Below, in pieces: positions 9,594 through 17,885 of a stretch of DNA of 64,000 bases. The stretch's first letter is position 1. Every line of letters begins with the position of its first letter. Made by a program: the position numbers and the translations under genes. Below the pieces are notes generated by a model. It was not told the origin of the DNA and searched no databases. It worked only from the letters and a program-made list of their open reading frames with translations. Source of the stretch: Shewanella algidipiscicola (GTDB taxonomy: Bacteria; Pseudomonadota; Gammaproteobacteria; Enterobacterales; Shewanellaceae); contig NZ_QPQT01000002.1 in NCBI RefSeq assembly GCF_003605125.1, positions 1-64,000 of the forward strand. Reading direction: 5' to 3'.

Positions 9594-9926
9594 TTACAGC
9601 TTAAGAGTTACATCACCTTGGCGACGAATAGACTCAACGACAAACGGCATAAACTCACCTGCGTCGCTGCGTTCATCAATCCACTTACCATCGACAAAAG
9701 AGAAGTGGTATCCGCCAAACTGGGTTGCCACCCAAATTTGATGCAGTGGCTCTTGTTTGTTGATCACTATCTTAGAGTGGTCCTGAAATTCCAGTTGTAA
9801 TACGTTGCCAGATGCGTCGACATCGATATCGGCATCTTGTTCATCGATTGCATATTCTATGGCATCTTCTAGTGCGCTAAACATCTCGTCGGCGAGTTTG
9901 TGGTACTCGGAGTCAGTCATTGCCAT
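9594..9926 (-). CDS. cyaY: CyaY, bacterial frataxin
   Basis: Frataxin-family iron-binding protein that tunes iron-sulfur cluster assembly by IscS. The start is placed at the ATG at 9926 ([13 protein letters not shown]), preceded by GAAGGA, giving 110 residues; the longer open frame to 9992 has no support. The family signature is seen as an acidic N-terminal helix ([10 protein letters not shown]) and [14 protein letters not shown] followed by GGYHF. It is convergent with cyaA, the same relation as in other gammaproteobacteria. Confidence 0.94.
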   Translation of the reverse strand: MAMTDSEYHKLADEMFSALEDAIEYAIDEQDADIDVDASGNVLQLEFQDHSKIVINKQEPLHQIWVATQFGGYHFSFVDGKWIDERSDAGEFMPFVVESIRRQGDVTLKL

Positions 9927-10013
9927 GGGGCATCCTTCAATGAAATGATTTTCAGAGCCAATATAGTAGCAATGCAATCCATTGGGCTCCATCGATTTTT
10001 ATGCTCAGGGCAG

Positions 10014-10247
10014 TTAGGCAATAAAAATACCCACAATAGCGGCCAAGAGACGGATATCTGCTTGACGTTTTATACCTATCTCTGCAAACATCTCAAGCAA
10101 TGTATCTAACGCCTGTGGTTGGGCTTTTTTACCCGATAACGAGCTTGATTCAAAGGCAGATTTTCTGGTTGAAAACATGAGTGTTTTCACTTGTTGCGCC
10201 AGTTTATGCGTGAACTGGTAATTTGGGTCAATAAGTCCCCATGCCAA
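10014..10247 (-). CDS. Small open frame, doubtful
   Basis: A 77-codon minus-strand frame in the 450-base space between cyaY and lptM. The translation ends with a hydrophobic run (IRLLAAIVGIFIA) but resembles nothing I recognise, and no ribosome-binding site precedes the ATG. Alternatively this stretch (9927-10374) is simply the promoter region for the divergent cyaY and lptM-lysA transcripts. I see nothing else in it. Confidence 0.2.
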   Translation of the reverse strand: MAWGLIDPNYQFTHKLAQQVKTLMFSTRKSAFESSSLSGKKAQPQALDTLLEMFAEIGIKRQADIRLLAAIVGIFIA

Positions 10248-10374
10248 TGGGTAAATTAAATAGCTGGCTTAGGCCGATTAGCCATGTAGTATAGGGCGAT
10301 ACAAGCGTGCTAAATCGCAAACTGCGGCGCTGTTACTGTGTCGTTTACCATCCCTCTAAATCCCGGAATGTCTG

Positions 10375-10545
10375 ATGTTGAACAAGATGAAGTTGATGTC
10401 GTTACTGCTGTTAGGCAGTGTATTTATGGTGGCCTGTGGTCAAAAAGGCCCCCTATACAAGACCCCTGAGGCGCAAGATAACCAGACGGAGCAAACTACG
10501 CCCAAGTCTGAAGTGCCCGCGACAACATCTGCAGTAAAGGAGTAA
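10375..10545 (+). CDS. lptM: LptM (YifL)-like small lipoprotein
   Basis: 56 residues: basic start, hydrophobic core LLLLGSVFMVAC ending in a lipobox-like Cys at 21, then GQKGPLYKTPE, the signature of the YifL/LptM family, and a Gln/Thr/Pro-rich tail. In E. coli LptM helps LptD mature its disulfides at the outer membrane. GGAATGTC lies before the ATG; an internal ATG at 10387 is possible. The stop is 2 bases from lysA, the usual arrangement in gammaproteobacteria. Confidence 0.85.
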   Translation: MLNKMKLMSLLLLGSVFMVACGQKGPLYKTPEAQDNQTEQTTPKSEVPATTSAVKE

Positions 10546-10547
10546 CC

Positions 10548-11792
10548 ATGGATTATTTTCTGTATCAAGAGGGTACGCTTCATGCCGAGCAGTGCTCCGT
10601 CGTAGATTTAGCGCACACCTATGGCACGCCGCTTTATATCTATTCACGTGCGACCCTAGAGCGTCATTGGCATGCTTTTGATAGCGCCGTGGCTAATCAT
10701 CCTCATCTTATTTGTTATGCCGTGAAGGCCAATTCTAATTTGGCGGTGCTTAATGTGTTGGCGCGACTTGGTAGCGGTTTCGATATTGTCTCCGGTGGTG
10801 AGCTTGCACGGGTGATTGAAGCCGGGGGCGATCCTAGCAAGGTGGTGTTTTCTGGTGTGGGTAAAACCGTTGCAGAAATGGAGATGGCATTAGGGTTAGG
10901 TATCTATTGCTTTAATGTAGAGTCGGCCGCCGAACTTGAGCTGCTTAACGAAGTGGCGCTGCGTTTAGGCAAGGTTGCCCCGGTCTCATTGCGGGTCAAT
11001 CCAGATGTTGATGCGGGCACGCATCCTTATATTTCCACGGGTCTGAAAGAGAACAAGTTTGGTATTGCCATGGAAGAGGCCGAGCGCATCTTTATTCGGG
11101 CTCACCAATTACCTGGGCTTGAGGTCAAAGGTGCCGATTGTCATATCGGCTCGCAACTGACCGAGATCCAGCCTTTTCTCGATGCGATGGATAGAATGCT
11201 TGGGCTTATCGATCGCCTTGCCGAGCAAGGGGTGAATATTGCTCACCTTGATGTGGGCGGTGGCCTTGGAGTGACTTATGATGATGAGCAGCCACCAGCG
11301 CCCAGTGATTATGCCGCGGCGTTACTCGATAAACTCGAGGGTCGCGATCTTAAATTGATTTTCGAACCGGGTCGGGCAATTGCCGCTAATGCCGGTATCT
11401 TTGTTACTCAAGTACTTTATTTAAAAGAAAATAGTGACAAAAATTTCGCGCTTGTCGATGGGGCGATGAATGACTTAATCCGTCCTTCATTGTACAGTGC
11501 GTGGCAAAAAATTATTCCCGTTGTGCCGCGTGCAGGTGTTGAGCGTAATTACGATGTCGTGGGCCCAGTGTGCGAAACTGGGGATTTCTTGGGTAAAGAC
11601 AGAATGCTCAATCTGCAAGCCAAGGATCTTCTGGCGGTGCGTTCATCGGGCGCCTATGGCTTTACCATGTCATCTAACTACAACTCTCGCCCTCGAGCGG
11701 CAGAGGTGATGGTCGACGGCGATAAACATTATGTGGTCAGAGCGCGAGAAACCGTGTCGCAATTGTGGCAAGGTGAGCAGTTACTGCCGTAA
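10548..11792 (+). CDS. lysA: Diaminopimelate decarboxylase
   Basis: Last step of lysine synthesis: meso-diaminopimelate to L-lysine and CO2, PLP-dependent. 414 residues, the normal size. Motifs visible: CYAVKANSN with the PLP lysine (near residue 61), HIGSQ, GGGLGVTY, EPGRAI and the catalytic CETGD near 345. The AAAGGAGTAACC ribosome-binding site is strong and overlaps the end of lptM. It is followed after 44 bases by dapF, which makes its substrate, so the pair acts in one pathway. Confidence 0.97.
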   Translation: MDYFLYQEGTLHAEQCSVVDLAHTYGTPLYIYSRATLERHWHAFDSAVANHPHLICYAVKANSNLAVLNVLARLGSGFDIVSGGELARVIEAGGDPSKVVFSGVGKTVAEMEMALGLGIYCFNVESAAELELLNEVALRLGKVAPVSLRVNPDVDAGTHPYISTGLKENKFGIAMEEAERIFIRAHQLPGLEVKGADCHIGSQLTEIQPFLDAMDRMLGLIDRLAEQGVNIAHLDVGGGLGVTYDDEQPPAPSDYAAALLDKLEGRDLKLIFEPGRAIAANAGIFVTQVLYLKENSDKNFALVDGAMNDLIRPSLYSAWQKIIPVVPRAGVERNYDVVGPVCETGDFLGKDRMLNLQAKDLLAVRSSGAYGFTMSSNYNSRPRAAEVMVDGDKHYVVRARETVSQLWQGEQLLP

Positions 11793-11836
11793 ACTATGGT
11801 TAATGAGCTAGATAAGCTATTTAAAGGAATACACTT

Positions 11837-12670
11837 TTGATCCAATTCTCCAAGATGCATGGTTTAGGCAATGATTTTATGGTGGTCGATGGTGTCACCC
11901 AGAATGTCTATTTCTCGCCAGAGCAGATAAAGCGATTAGCGGATCGAAATTTTGGCGTGGGCTTTGATCAACTATTGTTGGTCGAGCCGCCTTACGATCC
12001 TGAATTAGACTTTCATTATCGCATCTTCAATGCCGACGGCAGTGAAGTTGAACAATGCGGTAACGGTGCACGTTGTTTTGCCCGTTTTGTGCGTAATAAA
12101 GGCCTCACCAATAAGCATAAAATTAAGGTGAGCACCGCATCGGGCAAAATCACCTTACGTTTAGAGCACGACGGTAATGTTACTGTGAATATGGGCGTGC
12201 CGATTTTAGATCCAAGTCAGATCCCCTTTAGTGCCAAAAAAGCGGAAAAGACCTACTTGCTGCAAACCCAGCGTGGCGATGAGATGCGCACCTTTTTATG
12301 TGGCGCTGTGTCTATGGGGAATCCCCATTGCGTGCTTGATGTTGACGATATCAGCAGTGCCGATGTTGCAGGTATAGGCGCGCTCCTAACCCATCATGAA
12401 CGCTTCCCCAAGGGGGTGAATGTCGGCTTTATGCAGGTGGTCAATCGCGGCCATATCAAGCTACGAGTGTATGAGCGCGGTGCGGCCGAAACCTTAGCTT
12501 GTGGTAGTGGCGCTTGTGCGGCTGTGGTGGTAGGTCAGCTGCAAGGTAAGCTAGATAAGCGAGTGCGTGTTGATCTACCCGGTGGTACGCTCACTATCAA
12601 CTGGGAAGGTGAGGGGGCTCCCCTGTGGATGACTGGCCCAGCAGAGCATGTGTATGACGGACAGATATAA
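11837..12670 (+). CDS. dapF: Diaminopimelate epimerase
   Basis: Converts LL- to meso-diaminopimelate for lysine and peptidoglycan. 277 residues from a TTG start at 11837 preceded by AAAGGAA; the start gives the family N-terminus [15 protein letters not shown]. The two catalytic cysteines are seen in [10 protein letters not shown] (near residue 74) and [10 protein letters not shown] (near 223). It is followed 2 bases later by the DUF484 gene, and the dapF-DUF484-xerC-yigB order is the classical gammaproteobacterial one. Confidence 0.97.
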   Translation: MIQFSKMHGLGNDFMVVDGVTQNVYFSPEQIKRLADRNFGVGFDQLLLVEPPYDPELDFHYRIFNADGSEVEQCGNGARCFARFVRNKGLTNKHKIKVSTASGKITLRLEHDGNVTVNMGVPILDPSQIPFSAKKAEKTYLLQTQRGDEMRTFLCGAVSMGNPHCVLDVDDISSADVAGIGALLTHHERFPKGVNVGFMQVVNRGHIKLRVYERGAAETLACGSGACAAVVVGQLQGKLDKRVRVDLPGGTLTINWEGEGAPLWMTGPAEHVYDGQI

Positions 12671-12672
12671 TT

Positions 12673-13311
12673 ATGAATGATGTGATGAATAACAAAACAC
12701 CGCTGCCTTTCGATGAGATCTTGATCCGCGAATACCTACTCGATAATCCGGATTTTTTTAGCCGCTACCCAGAGTTATTATTGGCAATGCGTATTCCTCA
12801 CGCGCAACGCGGTGCCGTCTCTTTGGTGGAGCGCAGGCAAGAGATGTTGCGCACCCGAGTGGCTCAGCTAGAAGAGGAGATCACCTCTCTGCTGACGATG
12901 GCCTCGCGTAATGAGCAGATCTACATGTTTAATACTGCGCTCTCGCTTAAATTGTTACAGGCTACCGATTTAGGTGAGCTTAGGCAGGTGCTCTGCGCCG
13001 AGTTACAGCAGCAATTTCAATTTACCCATGTGCGTTTAATTACCGTGCACGATATCGACAGTGAACTGTCGCATATTTGGAGTAACAGATTGAAGCAAGG
13101 CTACTATTTTGGACGATTGACCCAAACAGAGTCTAAACGATTATTTGGTAGCGAGGTCGGTTCGGTAGCCTTGTCACGTTTATCGGAGCAATGTGGGCAA
13201 GTGATCTTTGCTATTGCCAGCGCCGATCCGGTACATTTCCATCCTGAGATGGATAACCTATTGTTAGATCAACTAAAGCAGTTACTCGACCACCTGTTGC
13301 CAAAACTGTAA
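12673..13311 (+). CDS. DUF484 family protein (YigA-like)
   Basis: 212 residues. The N-terminal part ([19 protein letters not shown]) and the segment [23 protein letters not shown], which should form a coiled coil leading into a GAF-like fold, mark the DUF484 family. Its molecular function is unknown. It is tightly packed between dapF (2 bases) and xerC (4 bases), which is a conserved arrangement and suggests co-transcription and translational coupling rather than proving a role in recombination. Confidence 0.88.
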   Translation: MNDVMNNKTPLPFDEILIREYLLDNPDFFSRYPELLLAMRIPHAQRGAVSLVERRQEMLRTRVAQLEEEITSLLTMASRNEQIYMFNTALSLKLLQATDLGELRQVLCAELQQQFQFTHVRLITVHDIDSELSHIWSNRLKQGYYFGRLTQTESKRLFGSEVGSVALSRLSEQCGQVIFAIASADPVHFHPEMDNLLLDQLKQLLDHLLPKL

Positions 13312-13315
13312 TGTC

Positions 13316-14212
13316 ATGAGCGGAACAGACTGGACGGCGCGGTTTGAAAGTTACCTCACTTCTGAGCGGCAGCTTTCTCCTCATACCGTGCGTAACTACC
13401 GTTTTGAGTTACAGCGGGTGCAAACTTTGTTACCTCAGGAGCTTGGCTGGCATCAGGTGGATGGCGAGCATCTGCAAGGTGTGCTCAATAAGCTGCATCG
13501 CCAAGGGTTGGGGCCACGATCTATCGCCTTATGTTTATCGGCCTTAAAACAGTTTTATCAGTATTTACAGCGAGAGTCGCTCATCAATCTCGATCCAACA
13601 GCCCTACTAAGTGCGCCTAAGCAAGGTAAGCCGCTGCCAAAAAATATGGACGTAGATTCGGTGACTCATCTGTTATCTATCGAGGGGGACGATCCCTTGT
13701 CGCTGCGAGATAAAGCGATGATGGAGCTGTTTTACTCCTCTGGCCTGCGACTCGCCGAACTGGCTGCACTCAACACCATAGATATTCAATACGGTGAGTA
13801 TCAGGTCAAGGTGATGGGTAAGGGCAGTAAAGAGCGTATTGTACCGGTTGGCCGCATCGCGATGGCGGCGATTGAGCAATGGCTGACGATACGCGCCACC
13901 TTGCCATGTATTGATGATGCCTTGTTTGTGACGGCCAAAGGTAATCGTTTGGCCCATCGCAGTATTCAAGCGCGGCTCAATAAATGGGGGCAAGCGCAAG
14001 GGTTGAGCATGCACGTTCACCCGCATAAATTACGTCACTCTTTTGCTACCCACATGTTGGAGTCGAGCGCCGACTTAAGGGCGGTGCAAGAACTCCTTGG
14101 TCATGCTAATTTATCGACCACCCAAGTGTATACCAGTCTCGATTTCCAACACCTTGCCAAGGTGTACGACGGGGCTCATCCAAGAGCCAAAAAGCGAGGT
14201 GGTAATGGTTAG
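13316..14212 (+). CDS. xerC: Tyrosine recombinase XerC
   Basis: 298 residues. With XerD it resolves chromosome dimers at dif. N-terminal SAM-like core-binding domain ([20 protein letters not shown]) and C-terminal catalytic domain with the conserved residues: Arg in SSGLRLAEL, Lys in [19 protein letters not shown] (His-x-x-Arg), [13 protein letters not shown] with the nucleophilic Tyr. Context (dapF-DUF484-xerC-yigB) separates it from xerD and from phage integrases. It overlaps yigB by 8 bases. Confidence 0.96.
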   Translation: MSGTDWTARFESYLTSERQLSPHTVRNYRFELQRVQTLLPQELGWHQVDGEHLQGVLNKLHRQGLGPRSIALCLSALKQFYQYLQRESLINLDPTALLSAPKQGKPLPKNMDVDSVTHLLSIEGDDPLSLRDKAMMELFYSSGLRLAELAALNTIDIQYGEYQVKVMGKGSKERIVPVGRIAMAAIEQWLTIRATLPCIDDALFVTAKGNRLAHRSIQARLNKWGQAQGLSMHVHPHKLRHSFATHMLESSADLRAVQELLGHANLSTTQVYTSLDFQHLAKVYDGAHPRAKKRGGNG

Positions 14213-14924
14213 TGTGTTAATACGGCCAAGGGCCATCCATGCCATCAGTTTTGACTTAGACGACACTCTCTATGATAACCGCCCGATTATGCGTCACGCC
14301 GAGCAACAATTATGGGCTTTTTTAGCCCAGCAATACCCTAAGACACTGCAGTGGCAAGCGCATGATTGGCAGCAGCTTAAACAGCAGCTGTTATTCGAGT
14401 CACCTTTATTAGCCCATGACACCACGGCGGCCAGACTCGTCACCTTAGAGCAAGGTCTGCTCATGCTGGGTTACGATCGACAAGTCGCAGCTGTAGGGGC
14501 GAGAGAGGGCTTAGAGTATTTCCGTTATCATCGCGCCGATTTCACTGTGGCACCCGAGGTGTTAGCAATTTTACAGCAATTAGCCGCGCGGTATCCTCTG
14601 GTAGGGATCACCAATGGCAATGTCGATGCCAAGCAAATTGGCCTTGGCGAGGTGTTTGAATTTGTGCTGCACCCGGGTAATGGCACTCGTATGAAACCTT
14701 ATGCTGATATGTTTTATCAAGCGGCCACACGTTTAGCTTTACCCTCTAGGTTGTTACTGCATGTGGGGGATAGCTATACAGCCGATGTGCAAGGCGCACG
14801 CCTTGCGGGTTGTCAGGCGGCGTGGTTAAACCCGGCTGTTGGTCGCGATCCTCAAGTAGCAGGCTCTGGGCTGTTACCTCATTTGCACTTAACCGCCCTG
14901 AGCGATCTACTGCAACTGGCTTAG
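14205..14924 (+). CDS. yigB: HAD-family hydrolase YigB-like (FMN phosphatase type)
   Basis: 239 residues from the ATG at 14205, chosen because GCGAGGTGG precedes it; the open frame extends upstream inside xerC without a ribosome-binding site. HAD motif I is [11 protein letters not shown] (nucleophile Asp near residue 19), motif II VGITNGN, motif [13 protein letters not shown] and [14 protein letters not shown]. coli YigB dephosphorylates FMN, and 5-amino-6-ribitylamino-uracil phosphate in riboflavin synthesis. Substrate here is inferred from context. Last gene of the lptM-yigB run. Confidence 0.88.
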   Translation: MVSVLIRPRAIHAISFDLDDTLYDNRPIMRHAEQQLWAFLAQQYPKTLQWQAHDWQQLKQQLLFESPLLAHDTTAARLVTLEQGLLMLGYDRQVAAVGAREGLEYFRYHRADFTVAPEVLAILQQLAARYPLVGITNGNVDAKQIGLGEVFEFVLHPGNGTRMKPYADMFYQAATRLALPSRLLLHVGDSYTADVQGARLAGCQAAWLNPAVGRDPQVAGSGLLPHLHLTALSDLLQLA

Positions 14925-15008
14925 CTCTGGTATTCACTCGTTGTTTATGGGTGGAAGGTGATGGTTTCCACTATTCCATTGTCTTGTTGGTTGTTATGGT
15001 ATTTAGGT

Positions 15009-15043
15009 AAAAAAAGCACGCCTTATATCCATGGGGCGTGCTT
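15009..15043 (-). terminator. Rho-independent terminator between yigB and the aminopeptidase gene
   Basis: AAGCACGCC (15014-15022) pairs with GGCGTGCTT (15035-15043). On the minus strand the stem is followed by a run of T, so it ends the aminopeptidase transcript; it could also act for the convergent yigB transcript. Confidence 0.85.
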
Positions 15044-15056
15044 GGTGTGTTCTGAG

Positions 15057-16583
15057 TTATTTGTCTCGATTCATGATCCAGTGGCTTAATAGACGCACGC
15101 CGTGACCTGTGCCGCCTTCAGGCGTTATCCCTTCATCTTTGGCTGCCAAGGCACTGCCTGCGATATCGAGGTGAGCCCAACTGGTATCACCGCTGAACTG
15201 TTTTAGAAATACGGCCGCCGTCGATGCACCTGGGCCGCCATAACCGGCGTTTTTCAAATCGGCAATGGGGCTCTTTAAGAGATCTTCATAGGCCAATGGT
15301 AGTCGCCAGAGTTTTTCATCTACCGCATGACCAGAGAAGGTCAATTCATCGACTAAGGTATCATCATCGCTAAAAATGGCGGTATAACGTTTACCTAGAG
15401 CCCGTACTTTTGAGCCTGTTAAGGTGGCAATATCTACCATGACTTGTGGTTCATAATGGTGACGGGCGTACCACATGCCATCGGCGAGGACTAATCTGCC
15501 CTCAGCATCTGTGTTTAATACTTCCACGCTTAAGCCTTCGGCGGTCATTAATACATCGCCAGGAGCTAAAGCCGTTGCAGAGACCATATTGGCTGCCATG
15601 GCCATGACGCCCACCACATTGACGTCAGCCTGCTGCAATGCTAAGGCCTTAATGGTACCTAATACGGTCGCAGCTCCCGCCATATCAGACTTCATGCGTG
15701 AGATAGAGTCGCCGACGGCTTTAATGTTATAGCCACCAGAGTCAAAGGTGATCCCTTTGCCGACAAGGGCGATGGGCGCGTTATCATTGCCTTGCCAATG
15801 AGCCACAACTAAACGTGCTCCCTCATTGGAGCCACGACCCACCGCATGTAGGGCACCCATGCCAAGTTTTTCAATTTGCTCTGGCGTTAAGATAGTTATT
15901 TTTACGCCGAGTTTTTTGAGTTCTTTCGCTGCATTGGCAAAATCGACCGGCGTCATAGCGCTGGGGACTTCAGAGGTGAGATCTCGAGCTAAAAAAACAC
16001 CTTTTTCAATGGCGGCAAGTTGTTGGTAGCGGGCCTGAGTGGCTTCGCTGTTACTGGCACTAATCTGGTAGTGCTTTTCTGCTGGCTTCTTCTCTGTTAG
16101 ATATTTATCAAATTGATAGGCGCGTAAGTTAATCCCGTGAGCCAGCTCTGCAGCGAAGCTGGTATTGCTGTTGCGATCGCTAAGCCCCGAGGTGAGGACC
16201 GATATCGCTTGGCTTTGGTTTTGGCTAAAGTAGGCCGTAATATTGGCACCTAGCTTGTTTACCTCACCTGAGGTCATTTTATTGCTATCACCGATCCCCA
16301 TAATGACTAGTCGTTGAATATCAAGTCCTTGCGGCATTAACAGTTCAACGATTTGCCCCATCTCTCCGTTGAACTGTTTGAGTTTGAGCGCGTTGGAAAT
16401 CTGTTGTTGAGATAATTCATCTAGTCGGGTTAAATCACTGGAGACATGCTCACCAGCTTGAAATACCACCAAGGTATCTTGAGTGTCTGGTTGTTGTACA
16501 AAATTGAACGTTTCGGCTTGTGCAGTGGCGCCCCATAAACCAAGGGTTAGTGCGGTGGTGATCAGGTTTTTTTTAGTTAACAT
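15057..16583 (-). CDS. M17 leucyl aminopeptidase with signal peptide
   Basis: Zinc/manganese aminopeptidase of the PepA family, 508 residues from the ATG at 16583 (AGAGGATATT upstream). The C-terminal catalytic domain is clear: VGKGITFDSGG and NTDAEGRLVLADG, which carry the metal ligands and catalytic Lys/Arg. Unlike cytosolic PepA it opens with MLTKKNLITTALTLGLWGA and AQA, a good signal peptide, so it should act in the periplasm or outside. The N-terminal domain is diverged. Role probably peptide scavenging. It is monocistronic, with its own terminator. Confidence 0.88.
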   Translation of the reverse strand: MLTKKNLITTALTLGLWGATAQAETFNFVQQPDTQDTLVVFQAGEHVSSDLTRLDELSQQQISNALKLKQFNGEMGQIVELLMPQGLDIQRLVIMGIGDSNKMTSGEVNKLGANITAYFSQNQSQAISVLTSGLSDRNSNTSFAAELAHGINLRAYQFDKYLTEKKPAEKHYQISASNSEATQARYQQLAAIEKGVFLARDLTSEVPSAMTPVDFANAAKELKKLGVKITILTPEQIEKLGMGALHAVGRGSNEGARLVVAHWQGNDNAPIALVGKGITFDSGGYNIKAVGDSISRMKSDMAGAATVLGTIKALALQQADVNVVGVMAMAANMVSATALAPGDVLMTAEGLSVEVLNTDAEGRLVLADGMWYARHHYEPQVMVDIATLTGSKVRALGKRYTAIFSDDDTLVDELTFSGHAVDEKLWRLPLAYEDLLKSPIADLKNAGYGGPGASTAAVFLKQFSGDTSWAHLDIAGSALAAKDEGITPEGGTGHGVRLLSHWIMNRDK

Positions 16584-16838
16584 AATATCCTCTAGCGCCA
16601 ATCGAGCCCGATAGGTTGTTGTATTTTTAGCTTGAGTTGGCGTGTGCTTAGCTTGAAAATTTTCTTATTATGGCCAGTAGCATGTAATGAAAAGGTGTCG
16701 CGGTAATTTAACATTAGGGATAACTTTCATCATGAGTTGCCACATGGCGGGTAAGTTTACAAAATAAACATGAGTCGAAACTTAAGTTACGCATCACTAT
16801 CTCGTTAATGCACTGTTTTTTATTTGAGTTTTTAGTGC

Positions 16839-16897
16839 GTAAAGTGTCCGCACTTGTTATTTGGTGTTACGTAAAGTGTGATTGCATTGTAAAGTGT
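16839..16897. repeat. Three direct copies of GTAAAGTGT in a long intergenic region
   Basis: GTAAAGTGT occurs at 16839, 16871 and 16889 in the 561-base stretch between the aminopeptidase and the small membrane protein gene (16584-17144). Spacing is 32 and 18 bases. They could be operator half-sites. No gene is seen in this stretch; it should hold divergent promoters. Confidence 0.4.
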
Positions 16898-17144
16898 GTT
16901 GGCTTGCCCGTCGCAACCTTGGGGCATTAGCATATTTGCGGCGTAAATTATGCCAGTGGCAAAATAATTTGAATGTTGACGAACTATTGTTACACTTCGT
17001 CGGTCTTATTCATCACTATATTGAAACGAACCCGTTTTAGCTGCACTATCAAATACAACGAAAGGTGTATGTGCATTATTAACGCCAAGAGAGATTGCTA
17101 TTTTTAAGTTAGCGACTAAGCAAACAGGTAATTTATGGGGCGTA

Positions 17145-17528
17145 ATGGTCTTTACCATTTTAACCCTGTTCTGTTTGACCCAAAATAGTGGAATGCTTAA
17201 CTTGCTGCTCAAAGAGATGAGTGTGCAAGCGAGTTCGGCTACAGCGGTGACAAGTGTTAACCCTGTAGCAAGTCATACTCTTGGCAATATCGATGGCTCG
17301 TCATCGGCTGTAGCGTCTGGCAGCGCTCAGGTAAAACCTTGCGAGTTGTCGGAAAAATCGATGCGTCTCGGTGTCGATAGCAATGATCTCGTACCCTTAT
17401 TGATCCTATTGTGTTTACTGCCTCTTTTTCCCCTTACTTCTCGCGTGTTTACGCGTTTACCTCTACTTCAGGTTTACCATGCTAAACCTCGGCGAATACA
17501 CCTGACGCTCTGTCGCTTTCAAGAATGA
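17145..17528 (+). CDS. Small membrane protein upstream of scsBCD
   Basis: 127 residues, not recognised with certainty. An N-terminal hydrophobic stretch (MVFTILTLFCLTQNSGMLNLL), a Ser/Ala/Val-rich loop with CELSEKS, and a second hydrophobic segment near 82-100 (DLVPLLILLCLLPLFPL) followed by a basic tail ending LCRFQE. The start has no clear ribosome-binding site; the frame is open 37 codons further upstream without an ATG. It lies before scsB on the same strand, 357 bases apart, so it may belong to the copper/disulfide stress group like the small ScsA protein of enterics, but similarity to ScsA is not shown. Confidence 0.55.
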   Translation: MVFTILTLFCLTQNSGMLNLLLKEMSVQASSATAVTSVNPVASHTLGNIDGSSSAVASGSAQVKPCELSEKSMRLGVDSNDLVPLLILLCLLPLFPLTSRVFTRLPLLQVYHAKPRRIHLTLCRFQE

Positions 17529-17885
17529 AAAAAACTTATTTATCATATTGATAGATTACAGTGTGTCAGTGTGCCAGTTGTCACTCCCTTTTACCTTATT
17601 AAGCGAAAGGAAGTCATTACAACATCACCTAGTTAGCACTTTTCCCTATCTGACTTTTTGATACCGATCTTCTATCGCGTCGCTTAATGCTAAGTCATAT
17701 CGGCGTGTAGCAAATAGCACGCAGCGTAAGCCCGTGTATAGAAGTGACCTAATGCTAGGCATTACTCCTGTATCACCTCAATGAGCTGAATCGAGAATAT
17801 CAGAGTGATTAGCCGTTATGTTGACCGAAGAGATTAACTATATGTCATTGAATAATTATTATTTTATTCACAATCAGGGGGCGAA
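17529..17885 (+). promoter_or_regulatory. Intergenic region upstream of scsB with a palindrome
   Basis: 357 bases without a gene. It contains the palindrome TAATGCTAGGCATTA at 17750-17764, about 120 bases before scsB, a candidate operator. CAATCAGGGGGCGAA provides the scsB ribosome-binding site. No typical CueR or CpxR site was recognised. Confidence 0.35.

Noticed and set aside
10453..10647. Minus-strand frame over lptM and lysA start
   Set aside because: Antisense to two well-supported genes.
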